In this document: positions 9,000 to 16,800 of the stretch, piece by piece
Position numbering within the stretch: the first letter of the stretch is position 1
Layout of the letters: each line of letters starts with the position of its first letter
Assembly: GCF_002573715.1 (NCBI RefSeq)
Contig: NZ_PDHM01000020.1
Location: 124,001 to 188,000, forward strand
Reading direction: 5' to 3'
Source of the DNA: Paenibacillus sp. EZ-K15
GTDB taxonomy: Bacteria; Bacillota; Bacilli; Paenibacillales; Paenibacillaceae
Length of the DNA stretch: 64,000 bases
Translations under genes and position numbers: made by a program
The notes under the pieces: model-generated
Databases searched by the model: none
Seen by the model: the letters and a program-made list of their open reading frames with translations, nothing else
What the model was told of the DNA's origin: nothing

Positions 9000-9908
9000 C
9001 TACACCGTAAGAAACGATTGTACCTGTTCTTCTGTCGGAATCGAGCTTTGGGCACCTGGTTCAGATACAGCCAGCGCCGATGCCGCTGTCGCGTAGCACA
9101 GACAATCGCGCAGCTCCGCTCCCGTTACATATTTGGCTGCGAACGCTCCGATGAAGGTGTCTCCGGCCGCTGTCGTATCCACTACGTCAACCGAAAATGC
9201 GGTTAATGTGATTTGCCTTCCGGATTGGTCCATATAGATAGAGCCTTTGCTTCCCAAAGTAATAATGAGATGAGGAATGCCGTCATTAAGCAGTTTCTTT
9301 CCGGCCTCCAGAGCCTGGCTGCTTCCTTCAATACGGATGCCGCTCAGCTCCTCCGCCTCGACCTCATTCAGAATGAGGAAAGTGACCTTGCTCAGTTGGC
9401 TCTGGTCAAACCCGTCAATTGGAGCTGGATTCATAAATACCGGAATACGTTGCTCTGCCGCTTTATCCAGCACCCTTTGATTGGCTGCCGATGATATTTC
9501 ATTTTGCAGCAAAATGACGTCGAAACCAGAGAGGTCCAATTTATCTACCTCGTCTGCACCATACCTTCCATTAGCGCCTGAGGATAAAATAATGTTGTTC
9601 TCGCCTGCTCCATCGATTGTAATCAAAGCAAGCCCCGTCATACACGGCTTCTCGATAACATGATCAAGATCAATTCTAGCCTCCGCCAATTCCCTGCGTA
9701 TGTCGATCCCAAAGGAATCCGAGCCCAGTGCACCCGCCATAGCGACCGAAGCTCCGGAGCGAGACGCGGCAACAGCCTGGTTAGCCCCCTTGCCCCCAAT
9801 AAAGAAACGGGTCTCGTTGCCCTGTATCGTTTCGCCGGGAATGGGGTGACGCTCAACCTGTGTGACAATGTCCATATTCATGCTGCCCACTACCAAGATT
9901 TTCGCCAT
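9000..9908 (-). CDS. rbsK: Ribokinase (PfkB family)
   Basis: A 302-residue PfkB-type sugar kinase. The substrate motif GGKGANQAVAA is near residue 40, and the nucleotide and catalytic-base motif DTTAAGDTFIGAF is near residue 250. The length and motifs match RbsK, which phosphorylates ribose at O5 in the cytoplasm. In this operon the importer resembles LsrB/RhaS types rather than RbsB, so the true substrate may be another pentose or a modified sugar. It lies 18 bp after the LacI gene. Confidence 0.82.
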   Translation of the reverse strand: MAKILVVGSMNMDIVTQVERHPIPGETIQGNETRFFIGGKGANQAVAASRSGASVAMAGALGSDSFGIDIRRELAEARIDLDHVIEKPCMTGLALITIDGAGENNIILSSGANGRYGADEVDKLDLSGFDVILLQNEISSAANQRVLDKAAEQRIPVFMNPAPIDGFDQSQLSKVTFLILNEVEAEELSGIRIEGSSQALEAGKKLLNDGIPHLIITLGSKGSIYMDQSGRQITLTAFSVDVVDTTAAGDTFIGAFAAKYVTGAELRDCLCYATAASALAVSEPGAQSSIPTEEQVQSFLTV

Positions 9909-9926
9909 AGCGCTCTCCCCCCAATA

Positions 9927-10943
9927 TTACTCCTTCAGTCTTTTGACTGAGCCGAATTTCTTCAATTCAACATCCAATATCATTTTTTTCAGCTTCGTCC
10001 GCTCTTTAGGCTCTCTCTTGATTTTTTGAATGAGCATTTCCGCCGCTTGAATTCCCATCTCTCTTGTCGGTCTGCTGACCACAGTCACTCTTGGCTGCAC
10101 GAACTGGGCAAGCTCGTTATCATCAAAGCCAATTAAAGAAATATCCTCTCCGATTCGGAGATTCAAATCGCGTATCGCTTTAATCGCACCCGTACAGATG
10201 ACGTTGTTAGCCGCAAATATAGCTGTCGGTGGCTGCTCGGATTGCATAAGCTCCGTCGTAAATCGGTAGCCGTCCTCTTCCAGCCATTTCCCCTGCTTGT
10301 GATAGGCAGGATCGGGTGTCAGGCCGCTCTCATGCATAGCTTGACGATATCCCCAATAACGGTCCTTGCCATCGTTAAAATCATGCGCCCCATCTATAAT
10401 GGCAATGCGTTCATGACCATAGTCCACGAAATGTTTGGTCGCTTCGTACGCGCCGCGGAAGTTGTCGATTAAGACACCATCGTGGCCGCAATCGTTGATA
10501 TAACGGTCGACAAGGATGGTAGGCTTGCGAATGTTCCGGTAAAACTCTGCATCCTTATGCGTACCGATTAAGATGATTCCATCCACATTTTTCCCTAGGA
10601 AGCTTTCAAAAAATTCTTCCTCCTCTGCCTCATCGCTATTCGTGGCGACTACTAGAGTAAAGAAGCCTTCCTTCTTGGCCACCTCTACCATACCGCCAAT
10701 GACTGCGGTGTAGAAGGGATTCTGAATCTCCGGCACCACGACGGACAGCATGTTGGTTTTTTTATTGACCATCGATGCAGCCATCGTATTCGGAACGAAG
10801 TTCATCTCTTCGATTATTTTGAGTATTTTCTTGCGAGTGGCTTCACTTACGCGATCTCGTCCATTCATCACTCGGGATACCGTAGCTACAGATACATTTG
10901 CTTGCTTGGCTACGTCCTTAATTGTAATTTCCTTGTTCGTCAT
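9927..10943 (-). CDS. LacI-family transcriptional regulator of the sugar operon
   Basis: A 338-residue repressor. Residues 5-30 hold the LacI helix-turn-helix and hinge (IKDVAKQANVSVATVSRVMN), and the rest is a type-I binding-protein fold for a sugar effector (IGTHKDAEFYRN, VDRYINDCGHDGV, IGFDDNELAQFVQP). I chose ATG 10943, which follows AAGGAAGGGGGG; a GTG two codons upstream overlaps that site. It heads the ribokinase-ABC operon, and LacI-type boxes lie immediately upstream, so it probably represses itself and the operon. Confidence 0.88.
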   Translation of the reverse strand: MTNKEITIKDVAKQANVSVATVSRVMNGRDRVSEATRKKILKIIEEMNFVPNTMAASMVNKKTNMLSVVVPEIQNPFYTAVIGGMVEVAKKEGFFTLVVATNSDEAEEEEFFESFLGKNVDGIILIGTHKDAEFYRNIRKPTILVDRYINDCGHDGVLIDNFRGAYEATKHFVDYGHERIAIIDGAHDFNDGKDRYWGYRQAMHESGLTPDPAYHKQGKWLEEDGYRFTTELMQSEQPPTAIFAANNVICTGAIKAIRDLNLRIGEDISLIGFDDNELAQFVQPRVTVVSRPTREMGIQAAEMLIQKIKREPKERTKLKKMILDVELKKFGSVKRLKE

Positions 10944-11037
10944 AGCCACCCCCCTTCCTTTAGTTTAAAGTCATAACGTTTTCTCAATATTTCCCTTTGA
11001 TAATAAACGAAATGAGTTCATTTCCCACTCTAAAAAT

Positions 11038-11056
11038 GTAAACGTTTACGCAATTT
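11038..11056. promoter_or_regulatory. LacI-type operator box 1
   Basis: GTAAACGTTTAC (11038-11049) is a perfect 12-bp palindrome centred on CG, the typical LacI/GalR-family core. It lies 95 bp upstream of the LacI start. The 17-bp string AAACGTTTACGCAATTT recurs exactly at 11382-11398. Confidence 0.7.
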
Positions 11057-11380
11057 CTGATTTTATTGTAGTTCATGATCAATCAGATTACAATAGGTTT
11101 TTTTCGAAAAATCGAAAAATAAAACGGTTACATTTTTAATATCTAACATTAATGTGTTAGGTATTTGTTTGGTATTTAACTTAAATTTTAATATAACTTT
11201 GTATTCGCGGCATATATTATAACATGAAATCAAGTCTTTCATTGGTATCGAGTAAATATCAGGAAAAATCATACAATTTTTATTAGAATCTAACCTGTCA
11301 GCCACTCCTCTAAAAACCAGAAGTGATTTAACCCATTGTTTCCTAATTTAAGACTCCTTTTTTCCAATCAATTCCTTGTT
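11057..11380. other. Gene-free AT-rich intergenic stretch
   Basis: About 320 AT-rich bases lie between two LacI-type boxes. The one open frame here encodes a low-complexity Lys/Asn/Ile-rich peptide with no ribosome site, and I do not count it as a gene. Confidence 0.5.
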
Positions 11381-11398
11381 AAAACGTTTACGCAATTT
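11381..11398. promoter_or_regulatory. LacI-type operator box 2
   Basis: AAACGTTTACGCAATTT is repeated exactly from box 1 at a distance of 342 bp. Paired distant operators of this kind allow a LacI tetramer to form a DNA loop; that role is inferred. Confidence 0.6.
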
Positions 11399-11660
11399 GC
11401 TTCAAAATGCGCATTGATAATGTAAATAAAAAAATGCCTGGGGGACAATCAGGAATAAAAACCTGAATGCCACCCGGCTTGCTGCCTCTTACTTTAAGGA
11501 TGCATGATAGTTCTCAGGAGATTGCTGTTCCCAAGAGCCATTGGCTAGATCTATTTTACAAGACCTTAGGACGGAAAGTGTAGGATGTAATTACAGTATC
11601 GAACATATTACCTGGTAGCTCACTCAAACGCTAAAAACGCCGAATTAGACACATGATCTA
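11399..11660. other. Non-coding stretch before the island boundary
   Basis: Contains a short hairpin (CAGGAATAAAAACCTG near 11450) and broken reading frames with several stops. No gene, RNA or terminator can be supported. It may be decayed element DNA that once preceded the tRNA repeat. Confidence 0.4.
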
Positions 11661-11690
11661 TTGATCTAATGAACTACTGATAAATGCATT

Positions 11691-11744
11691 TGGTGCCGGT
11701 GAGAGGACTCGAACCTCCACGGTTTCCCTCACGATTTTGAGTCG
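11691..11744 (-). tRNA. tRNA-Leu(CAA) 3' half, remnant with encoded CCA
   Basis: Read on the minus strand, it has part of the anticodon stem, the loop CTCAAAA (anticodon CAA), a long variable arm, the T arm GGAGGTTCGAGTCCTC, the acceptor strand ending CACCGGCA, and an encoded CCA. The 5' half (acceptor, D arm) is absent. It is consistent with the core of an integration site at a tRNA-Leu gene. Confidence 0.65.
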
Positions 11745-11796
11745 CGACTGCTATTGAGAAGATAGCAGAAGTTAAGTCCAAGAAGAGGAATTTAAA

Positions 11797-11840
11797 AACC
11801 GCTAAAAGCCTTGTAGAATCAAGGTTTTCAGCGGTTTTTC
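11797..11840 (+). terminator. Intrinsic terminator in the left boundary repeat
   Basis: CCGCT-AAA-CCTTG pairs with CAAGG-TTT-AGCGG around the loop TAGAAT, followed by TTTTT. A diverged copy is at 24842-24885. Confidence 0.75.
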
Positions 11841-11884
11841 TGGTCTTTTCCAAGCCCCGTAAGGGTTCCCGGCATCTGGGCAAA

Positions 11885-12001
11885 ATGAAGCCTTTTGGGG
11901 ATGTTGGAGAGAACTCGGGAAGAACTCAGAAAGAACAACAACAGAACGGCCCGCTCCCTACCATTGACAAAATAATGAAGCATCTGCTTCAGGGAGGGTA
12001 A
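11885..12001 (+). pseudogene. 38-codon reading frame upstream of parA, likely a gene remnant
   Basis: This frame encodes a polar Gln/Gly-rich peptide ending NGPLPTIDKIMKHLLQGG and stops 5 bp before the parA start, with the parA ribosome site overlapping its last codons. That spacing is typical of an operon. It has no ribosome site of its own and the frame stays open upstream through the terminator, so it is probably the C-terminal remnant of a gene that once preceded parA. Family not recognised. Confidence 0.35.
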
Positions 12002-12006
12002 TTGAA

Positions 12007-12097
12007 ATGTCCAAAACGACGGTTATTACCATTGCCAATCAGAAAGGCGGTACAGGCAAAACGACCACTGCATACAATCTTGCTTACGCTTTATCTA
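12007..12097 (+). pseudogene. N-terminal fragment of a ParA/Soj ATPase
   Basis: ATG 12007 follows GGGAGGG and encodes about 30 residues with the deviant Walker A box NQKGGTGKTTT, diagnostic of the ParA/MinD partition ATPases. The frame runs straight into the left end of the IS element at 12098 and stops inside it. ParA proteins are about 250-290 residues long, so almost the whole gene is missing. It is a marker of a plasmid or integrative element that once occupied this island. Confidence 0.85.
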
Positions 12098-12955
12098 GGT
12101 CGTGTCTGAAAACTAAAGAATCCTATGGTATGATATGAGAAAAACGAATGGAGAAACAAGCATGATTCCAAGACGGTACGAAATAACCGATGAACAGTGG
12201 GAACAAATAAAGGACATGTTCCCGCCCTATCAAACAGGAAGACCGTCGAAATTAAGCAATCGTACGATGTTTAACGCCTTTCTTTGGATTGCCCGAAGTG
12301 GTGAGGCATGGCGAGACTTGCCGGAAGAACGTTATGGTTCATGGAAAACGGCCTACAGTCGTTTCTGCAAATGGAGAGACTCCGGACTCCTTATCGCCAT
12401 CTTCCAAGCCCTTCACATCGAACCCGATTTTGAAAACTTGAGCATCGATTCTACATCGGTCAAAGCCCACCAACACAGTGCCGGTGCAAAAAAATCGCAG
12501 ATGGACACGAAGTAAACCAACACATCGGCGTCAGTCGTGGCGGCAAGACGACCAAACTTCATGCCGTAGTCGATGGATTAGGCAACCCTCTAGCTTTTCT
12601 ACTGACGGGTGGTCAAGTTTATGATTCTGTTCCAGCGATCGAATTGCTTCAGGAGTTGGATATTACGGGAAGCCACATTCTTGGCGACAAAGCCTATGGC
12701 TCAGAAGCGATTCGGAACTGGATTACGACTAAACAGGCCACTTACACCATTCCGCCTAAAACGAATAGTCAACATCCATGGAAGGTCGATTGGTATCGGT
12801 ACAAAGAACGCCACTTGGTTGAATGCTTTTTCAATAAAATCAAACACTTTCGCCGTGTGGTCACTCGTTACGATAAGTTGGCTAAGTCATTCCTCGCGTT
12901 TATATACATAGCTTCCATTTTTAAATTGACTCAATGATAGTTTTCAGACACGCCC
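12098..12955 (+). mobile_element. IS5-family insertion sequence (IS427-like group)
   Basis: An 858-bp element. The left end reads GGTCGTGTCTGAAAACTA and the right end, reverse-complemented, reads GGGCGTGTCTGAAAACTA, giving an 18-bp inverted repeat with one mismatch. It is flanked by TA on both sides, a typical 2-bp target duplication. The transposase is split in two frames. Its left flank is a parA fragment and its right flank a DUF711 fragment, so the insertion or a later IS-mediated deletion has joined unrelated genes. Confidence 0.88.
12162..12937 (+). CDS. IS5-family transposase, two frames joined by a -1 frameshift
   Basis: The first frame (from ATG 12162, about 117 residues) has the IS5/DUF4096 N-terminal domain, RRYEITDEQWEQIKDMFP and FLWIARSGEAWRDLPE, and reaches the first catalytic Asp in IDSTSVKAHQ. 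The second frame continues with KLHAVVDGLGNPLAFLLTGG, the second Asp in HILGDKAYGSE, and the C-terminal Glu in ERHLVECFFNKIKHFRR, completing a DDE triad. The change of frame falls at A7 (12488-12494), the usual slippery site by which this group makes the fused enzyme through a -1 shift. It may be intact and active. Confidence 0.85.
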
Positions 12956-13231
12956 TAAATGACAATGTTAAAAAAAGTGGCGTAATGGCCTCCTCCTATG
13001 TAGGTGGGCTTAATAGTAGAGCCTTTATTCCGGTCAATGAAGATCACGGCATGATTCAAGCAGTTCAGCGGGGTACCCTTACACTAGAGAAGCTGGAAGC
13101 TATGACCTTTGGTCGAATTTGGCGGCCTGCTCGGATATGCACCAGTTATAGCAGTAAACGGCTTCAACTGCGCGAACTTCGTTAATCATGGCGGACGAAT
13201 CTCAGCTCCAATTCATAGCTTTAAGAATTAA
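12956..13231 (+). pseudogene. DUF711/UPF0210-family protein, C-terminal remnant with internal deletion
   Basis: The first part reads GVMASSYVGGLNSRAFIPVN and HGMIQAVQRGTLTLEKLEAM, a stretch typical of the DUF711 (UPF0210) family. Directly after it the frame changes and continues as EFGGLLGYAPVIAV, then FVNHGGR and IPA-like HSFKN stop, the family's C terminus. The block normally lying between (CSVGLDMIA.. and the hinge after it) is missing. The 5' part is cut by the IS element. The gene is dead. Confidence 0.7.
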
Positions 13232-13242
13232 TTGAAACCTCA

Positions 13243-13285
13243 AACAGCAAGTCCCTATTTCACTTAGGAGACTTGCTGTTTTTTT
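13243..13285 (+). terminator. Intrinsic terminator after the DUF711 remnant
   Basis: ACAGCAAGTC (13244-13253) pairs with GACTTGCTGT (13270-13279), followed by a run of T. It would have ended the original plus-strand gene and can also block read-through towards the GH28 gene. Confidence 0.8.
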
Positions 13286-13392
13286 GTGTTAGTTGGTCAG
13301 TCGTAGAAAAAAACTTTAGCTGAATGAAGAGGCATATCATTTGATATACCCCTTTATCCATCTTATTGCAATTAAATCAAACAATTTCCATT

Positions 13393-15351
13393 CTATTTGA
13401 ACTGGAACCAAGTTAAATTTGCAACTGTGGTTGAATCTGACTTAACAAAAGTAACATATACCGTATGGGTTCCTACAGCTGTCCCGGCATTAAGCGGGAT
13501 ATTCTTGACTGACCATGTCTGCCATCCGCCTGTGCTTTCTGCCGTCCAATAACCCAGCATAGTGCCTGTAGGACTGTCCAAGTGGAATTCTATCCTTCCG
13601 CCGGAATTAGCGGATGCAACCTTCAAATCAATACTTGTTTTAGCTGTACTACCAAAGTCTACATTTTTAAATGCTATATAGTCGCCATTACTCCCTCCAC
13701 CAACATCCAGCCCACCATCAGTGCTTGCCTCATAGGATATAACACCTGAACTAAGGTTATAACCTTCCGCTTCAAATTTCAATGTGTTGAATTTGGGAGC
13801 TGCAGCATAGCTGTTAGTATCTGTTATTTTCAATTCTGCGAGTGTAGTTGCCGCAACTCCACCGACGCGAACATTGTTTAATGTAACTCCGGAGACAGTA
13901 GATGTGTCACTCCAACCCTTCATTATTGAAACTTCACCTAAAGCGCGTAAATTGATATTATTATAGACCACATTTTTTATCGGACCGGTTTTTGCAGAAA
14001 GATCAAACCACCTGGAGTGAACACCGGATCTTGGCCAGAAGCCTTCTACATCTATATTGTCAAATATGATGTTTTGTGCTGCTGGAGTCCCATAAAGATG
14101 ACCTACCGCTAAAGCGCGCCAGCATCTGTATACATAAGAGTTTTTAACAACTATGCCATCCTGAAGCTGTTTCACTCCATCTCCAACCTTGAATGCTCCA
14201 CATCTGCTCCAAGCCAAAGCATCATCCACAACTACATTTGACTGGTTTTCAGGACTTCCCGGCCAGTTTGCAGCTATATCCGTAGTTGCTACATCCCATG
14301 TCTTAAATGAGTATGTGTCATCCTCCGATACTGCTACCGTGTGCTTTATGAGTACATTCTGGCTCTCTTGAATGTCTATTGCATCATTTTCATAATCAAG
14401 TTCATTGTTGTTGAAGTGCTTTGTATTCTGGAATGTTACGTTATTAGATCTTGTAACGATTGTAGCCCAGCCACCGCTGTCTCTTATGGTTATGCCGTCA
14501 ACCGTGAAGTTGCTGCACTGCAAGGGTACAAGAATATTGTTCAAATAATTGTTTGTATTTCTCATATAATGGCCATTGCCGTCAATAGTCCCCCTGCCGT
14601 ATATCTTAATATTGTTTGCATTTGTTTCGGTATAAATAAACCATGTTCCATCCTTATTCAGAGAATTCTTATGAAAATGAGTAGTGTAATCGCTTGGATT
14701 TCCTGAACCCCTTATAACAGAACCACCCTCCAGATAAACCGAAACATTGCTTTTTAGAACAAGGTTTCCGCTCTTGTAAACTCCGGCTGGAACGTATACG
14801 ATACCGCCACCTGCTGCGTTAGCCGCATTTATGGCGTTTTGTATTGCAGTTGTAGCCATAGCGGCACCGGTACTGTCGGCACCGTATTGAGTTTTAACAT
14901 TGTATATACCTGTACCGGATGAAGCCGGAACATTGGTTTCAAGAGCATCTGCCGCAATAACCAGATCTTTCAGGTTATTGATTTTAACTATAAGATAGGT
15001 TGGTGATGAAAGTGTAAATGTAAGTGTATTTCCGCTCTTTGTTGCAGTGATTCCCAAAGCTTTGGGAGAAATATTATAGGTATTGATTGGCTCGCTTGCT
15101 GTTATTGTGATTGTAGTAGTACCTGAAAAAGAGAAATTACAATAATTATAGTTTACAAATACCGCCGAAGTGTCGATTACCGGTATATTTGTAGAGTCTG
15201 CTGTTACCGTGTATTGACTGGTCGTGGTATAGATCGGCGGTAATGGATAGCTTACAATTGTAGCCGCCGCTCTTGCTGTCAAAGGAACGACAGCTAACAG
15301 ACTGGCGAGCATACAAACAATTAAACTTAATAATTTTAACTTTTTTAACAT
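13393..15351 (-). CDS. Secreted GH28-like polysaccharide hydrolase with C-terminal CBM6
   Basis: A 652-residue exported enzyme. Residues 1-28 form a signal peptide ending ARA. About 30-140 is a beta-sandwich (cadherin-like) domain. About 150-500 is a right-handed beta-helix of the GH28/pectate-lyase superfamily: YVPAGVYKSGNLVLKSNV, IYGRGTIDGNG, the acidic pair region YENDAIDI and SEDDTYSFK, and the histidine in AVGHLYG. About 518-652 is a CBM6-type carbohydrate-binding module (LKFEAEGY .. GTHTVYVTFVKSD). It probably cleaves pectic or rhamnogalacturonan-like chains outside the cell. The gene is clearly AT-richer than the following block, suggesting a separate origin. Confidence 0.82.
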   Translation of the reverse strand: MLKKLKLLSLIVCMLASLLAVVPLTARAAATIVSYPLPPIYTTTSQYTVTADSTNIPVIDTSAVFVNYNYCNFSFSGTTTITITASEPINTYNISPKALGITATKSGNTLTFTLSSPTYLIVKINNLKDLVIAADALETNVPASSGTGIYNVKTQYGADSTGAAMATTAIQNAINAANAAGGGIVYVPAGVYKSGNLVLKSNVSVYLEGGSVIRGSGNPSDYTTHFHKNSLNKDGTWFIYTETNANNIKIYGRGTIDGNGHYMRNTNNYLNNILVPLQCSNFTVDGITIRDSGGWATIVTRSNNVTFQNTKHFNNNELDYENDAIDIQESQNVLIKHTVAVSEDDTYSFKTWDVATTDIAANWPGSPENQSNVVVDDALAWSRCGAFKVGDGVKQLQDGIVVKNSYVYRCWRALAVGHLYGTPAAQNIIFDNIDVEGFWPRSGVHSRWFDLSAKTGPIKNVVYNNINLRALGEVSIMKGWSDTSTVSGVTLNNVRVGGVAATTLAELKITDTNSYAAAPKFNTLKFEAEGYNLSSGVISYEASTDGGLDVGGGSNGDYIAFKNVDFGSTAKTSIDLKVASANSGGRIEFHLDSPTGTMLGYWTAESTGGWQTWSVKNIPLNAGTAVGTHTVYVTFVKSDSTTVANLTWFQFK

Positions 15352-15533
15352 AAATAAACACCTCTTTCATATTTTCAGAAAATACTCTGTCATCAGTGAA
15401 TAATGATTTCACCAGTGATGCTCTATTACTCTTTTCATAAAGTCGACATATTCCTGTTCAGCTTCGGAAGTGGCAGAGTAATACTAACCTTTTCTGCATC
15501 AGCAAAGTTTCCTTTTAAAGTACAGCCCCGGTT

Positions 15534-15685
15534 TTGTTGCACCTTGTGCAGGATTTCTGCGTTGGTCGCTACTACTGAGCTGTATTGTTGCATTTTATGC
15601 ACAATCTCCCCACGGTCGCTGCTATTGATCTAGCATTGTTGCACTTCATGCACAATCTCCGCGCAAGCCGCTCCAATCATGGCAC
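15534..15685. repeat. Three tandem 51-bp repeats, each with a palindromic head
   Basis: TTGTTGCA begins units at 15534, 15585 and 15636, an exact 51-bp period. Units 2 and 3 open with a near-palindrome (ATTGTTGCACTTCATGCACAAT in unit 3, split here as arms ATTGTTGCA and TGCACAAT) followed by variable sequence containing GCTCC or GTCGCT. Since 51 is 17 codons the array is open in several frames, but no ribosome site supports translation. It fills the gap between the GH28 and GH130 genes. Confidence 0.7.
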
Positions 15686-15733
15686 ATGGCCCCACTGTTA
15701 CTCCGCATTTCCGCCCTCAGCCTGCTTCCAATC

Positions 15734-16744
15734 TTATCTATGCTCCGGCTCCAGACAGAGCCGGAGCATATCGTCCACATGGGCCGTTGCCAGACATTCC
15801 ACCGTATCCGCAGAGCCGTAATAGATCTTGACCTCGCCGTCATCCTCCAGAATCATCCCTCCCGGAAAAATCACATGATTGCGGAAGCCCCCGCCAATCT
15901 CATAGTCTGTCTCCGGTGCCAGCAGCGGCTGCCTGCTCATGCCGATCACCTTGCGGGGGTCCTCCAGATCCAGCAGCATAATTCCGGCGGTATAGCGCTT
16001 CTTCCAGGTGTCCTCCCAACCGTGCTTGCCTCTGGCCGGGTCCACATCCACCGCATGGAAGGTGGTCAGCCAGCCCTTATCCGTCCGGACCGGAGGTGCG
16101 GCCGGGCCGACCTTGTCATTGGCAAACGGCACCTGCTCAACGGCGAGCAGTAGGCTGGAGTTGCCCCAATGCTTCAGGTCCGGCGACTCGGAGATCCAGG
16201 CATCGAAGCGGTCCCGGCCGCCGCGGCTGTATACCGTGAAGGGACGCTCCAGCCGGACATACTTGCCGCCGATCAACTCGGGAAACAGTACCATATTGCG
16301 CAGGTCCGGTGTAGACAGGCTGAGCACCTCGAAGTGTTCCAGATCATCGGTAACGGCAATTCCGCCGCGGATGCCATGGTGCGTATCCACGGCAAAACAC
16401 ATATAACAACGGCCGCCGATCACGGTCAGGCGCGGGTCGTAGGCGCGGATAATTTCCTCGTCATGCATTTTGAACACTGGCTTCGGGCCGGCGGTCCAGC
16501 TCAGCCCGTCGTCACTGTAAGCAATGCCGAGATCCGTGGTGTGGTGCGGCTCAAGCGTCTGATCGACCAGTGAGCCGTAATCATTACGGAAGATCATCAC
16601 ATACTTGCCGTTAAATTTCGTTACACCGGCATTGAATACCAGTGCGGTGGGGTAAGGAACCTTCGTTGCATCCAGCACCGGATTGCCCGGATACCGCCGG
16701 ATGAACGGGGCAGATTGCAGAATTGCCGGAGCGTGTTGAGTCAT
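15734..16744 (-). CDS. GH130-family mannoside phosphorylase or hydrolase
   Basis: A 336-residue five-bladed beta-propeller enzyme of family GH130, which acts on beta-1,4- or beta-1,2-linked mannosides, mostly by phosphorolysis. Seen in the sequence are the N-terminal blade IRRYPGNPVLDAT, VFNAGVTKFNGKYVMIFRND, the catalytic-acid region IIRAYDPRLTVIGG, and the phosphate-pocket blade around LERPFTVYSRGG. There is no signal peptide, so it acts inside the cell on imported oligosaccharides, which fits the ABC importer encoded just upstream. A 13-bp hairpin overlaps its last codons. Phosphorylase versus hydrolase cannot be settled by reading alone. Confidence 0.82.
   Translation of the reverse strand: MTQHAPAILQSAPFIRRYPGNPVLDATKVPYPTALVFNAGVTKFNGKYVMIFRNDYGSLVDQTLEPHHTTDLGIAYSDDGLSWTAGPKPVFKMHDEEIIRAYDPRLTVIGGRCYMCFAVDTHHGIRGGIAVTDDLEHFEVLSLSTPDLRNMVLFPELIGGKYVRLERPFTVYSRGGRDRFDAWISESPDLKHWGNSSLLLAVEQVPFANDKVGPAAPPVRTDKGWLTTFHAVDVDPARGKHGWEDTWKKRYTAGIMLLDLEDPRKVIGMSRQPLLAPETDYEIGGGFRNHVIFPGGMILEDDGEVKIYYGSADTVECLATAHVDDMLRLCLEPEHR
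15739..15770 (-). terminator. Perfect 13-bp hairpin inside the GH130 3' end
   Basis: TATGCTCCGGCTC pairs perfectly with GAGCCGGAGCATA around CAGACA. It covers the last codons just before the stop. There is no clear T run, so it may protect the mRNA end rather than terminate. Confidence 0.5.
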
Positions 16745-16800
16745 GGGGTGTACCTCCTTGAATGTTAAATATGGAATATGGGTTGCGCAGGGCCGGACCG

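Larger units (their letters stand above)
11660..11842. repeat. Left island-boundary repeat (tRNA-Leu 3' half plus terminator)
   Basis: This copy resembles 24724-24886 in order and sequence: TCTAATGAACT, then the minus-strand 3' half of a tRNA-Leu, then TCCAAGAAGAGGAA, then a related terminator hairpin. The two copies lie in the same orientation about 13.1 kb apart, as expected for attachment-site copies left by integration into a tRNA gene. Confidence 0.65.

Noticed and set aside
11063..11305. 80-codon minus-strand frame in the LacI upstream region
   Set aside because: AT-rich, low-complexity Lys/Asn/Ile composition, no ribosome site, and it lies between two operator boxes.
15534..15685. CRISPR array
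   Set aside because: Three units only, with period 51 and repeats that are imperfect throughout; no constant repeat with variable spacers, and no cas genes nearby.
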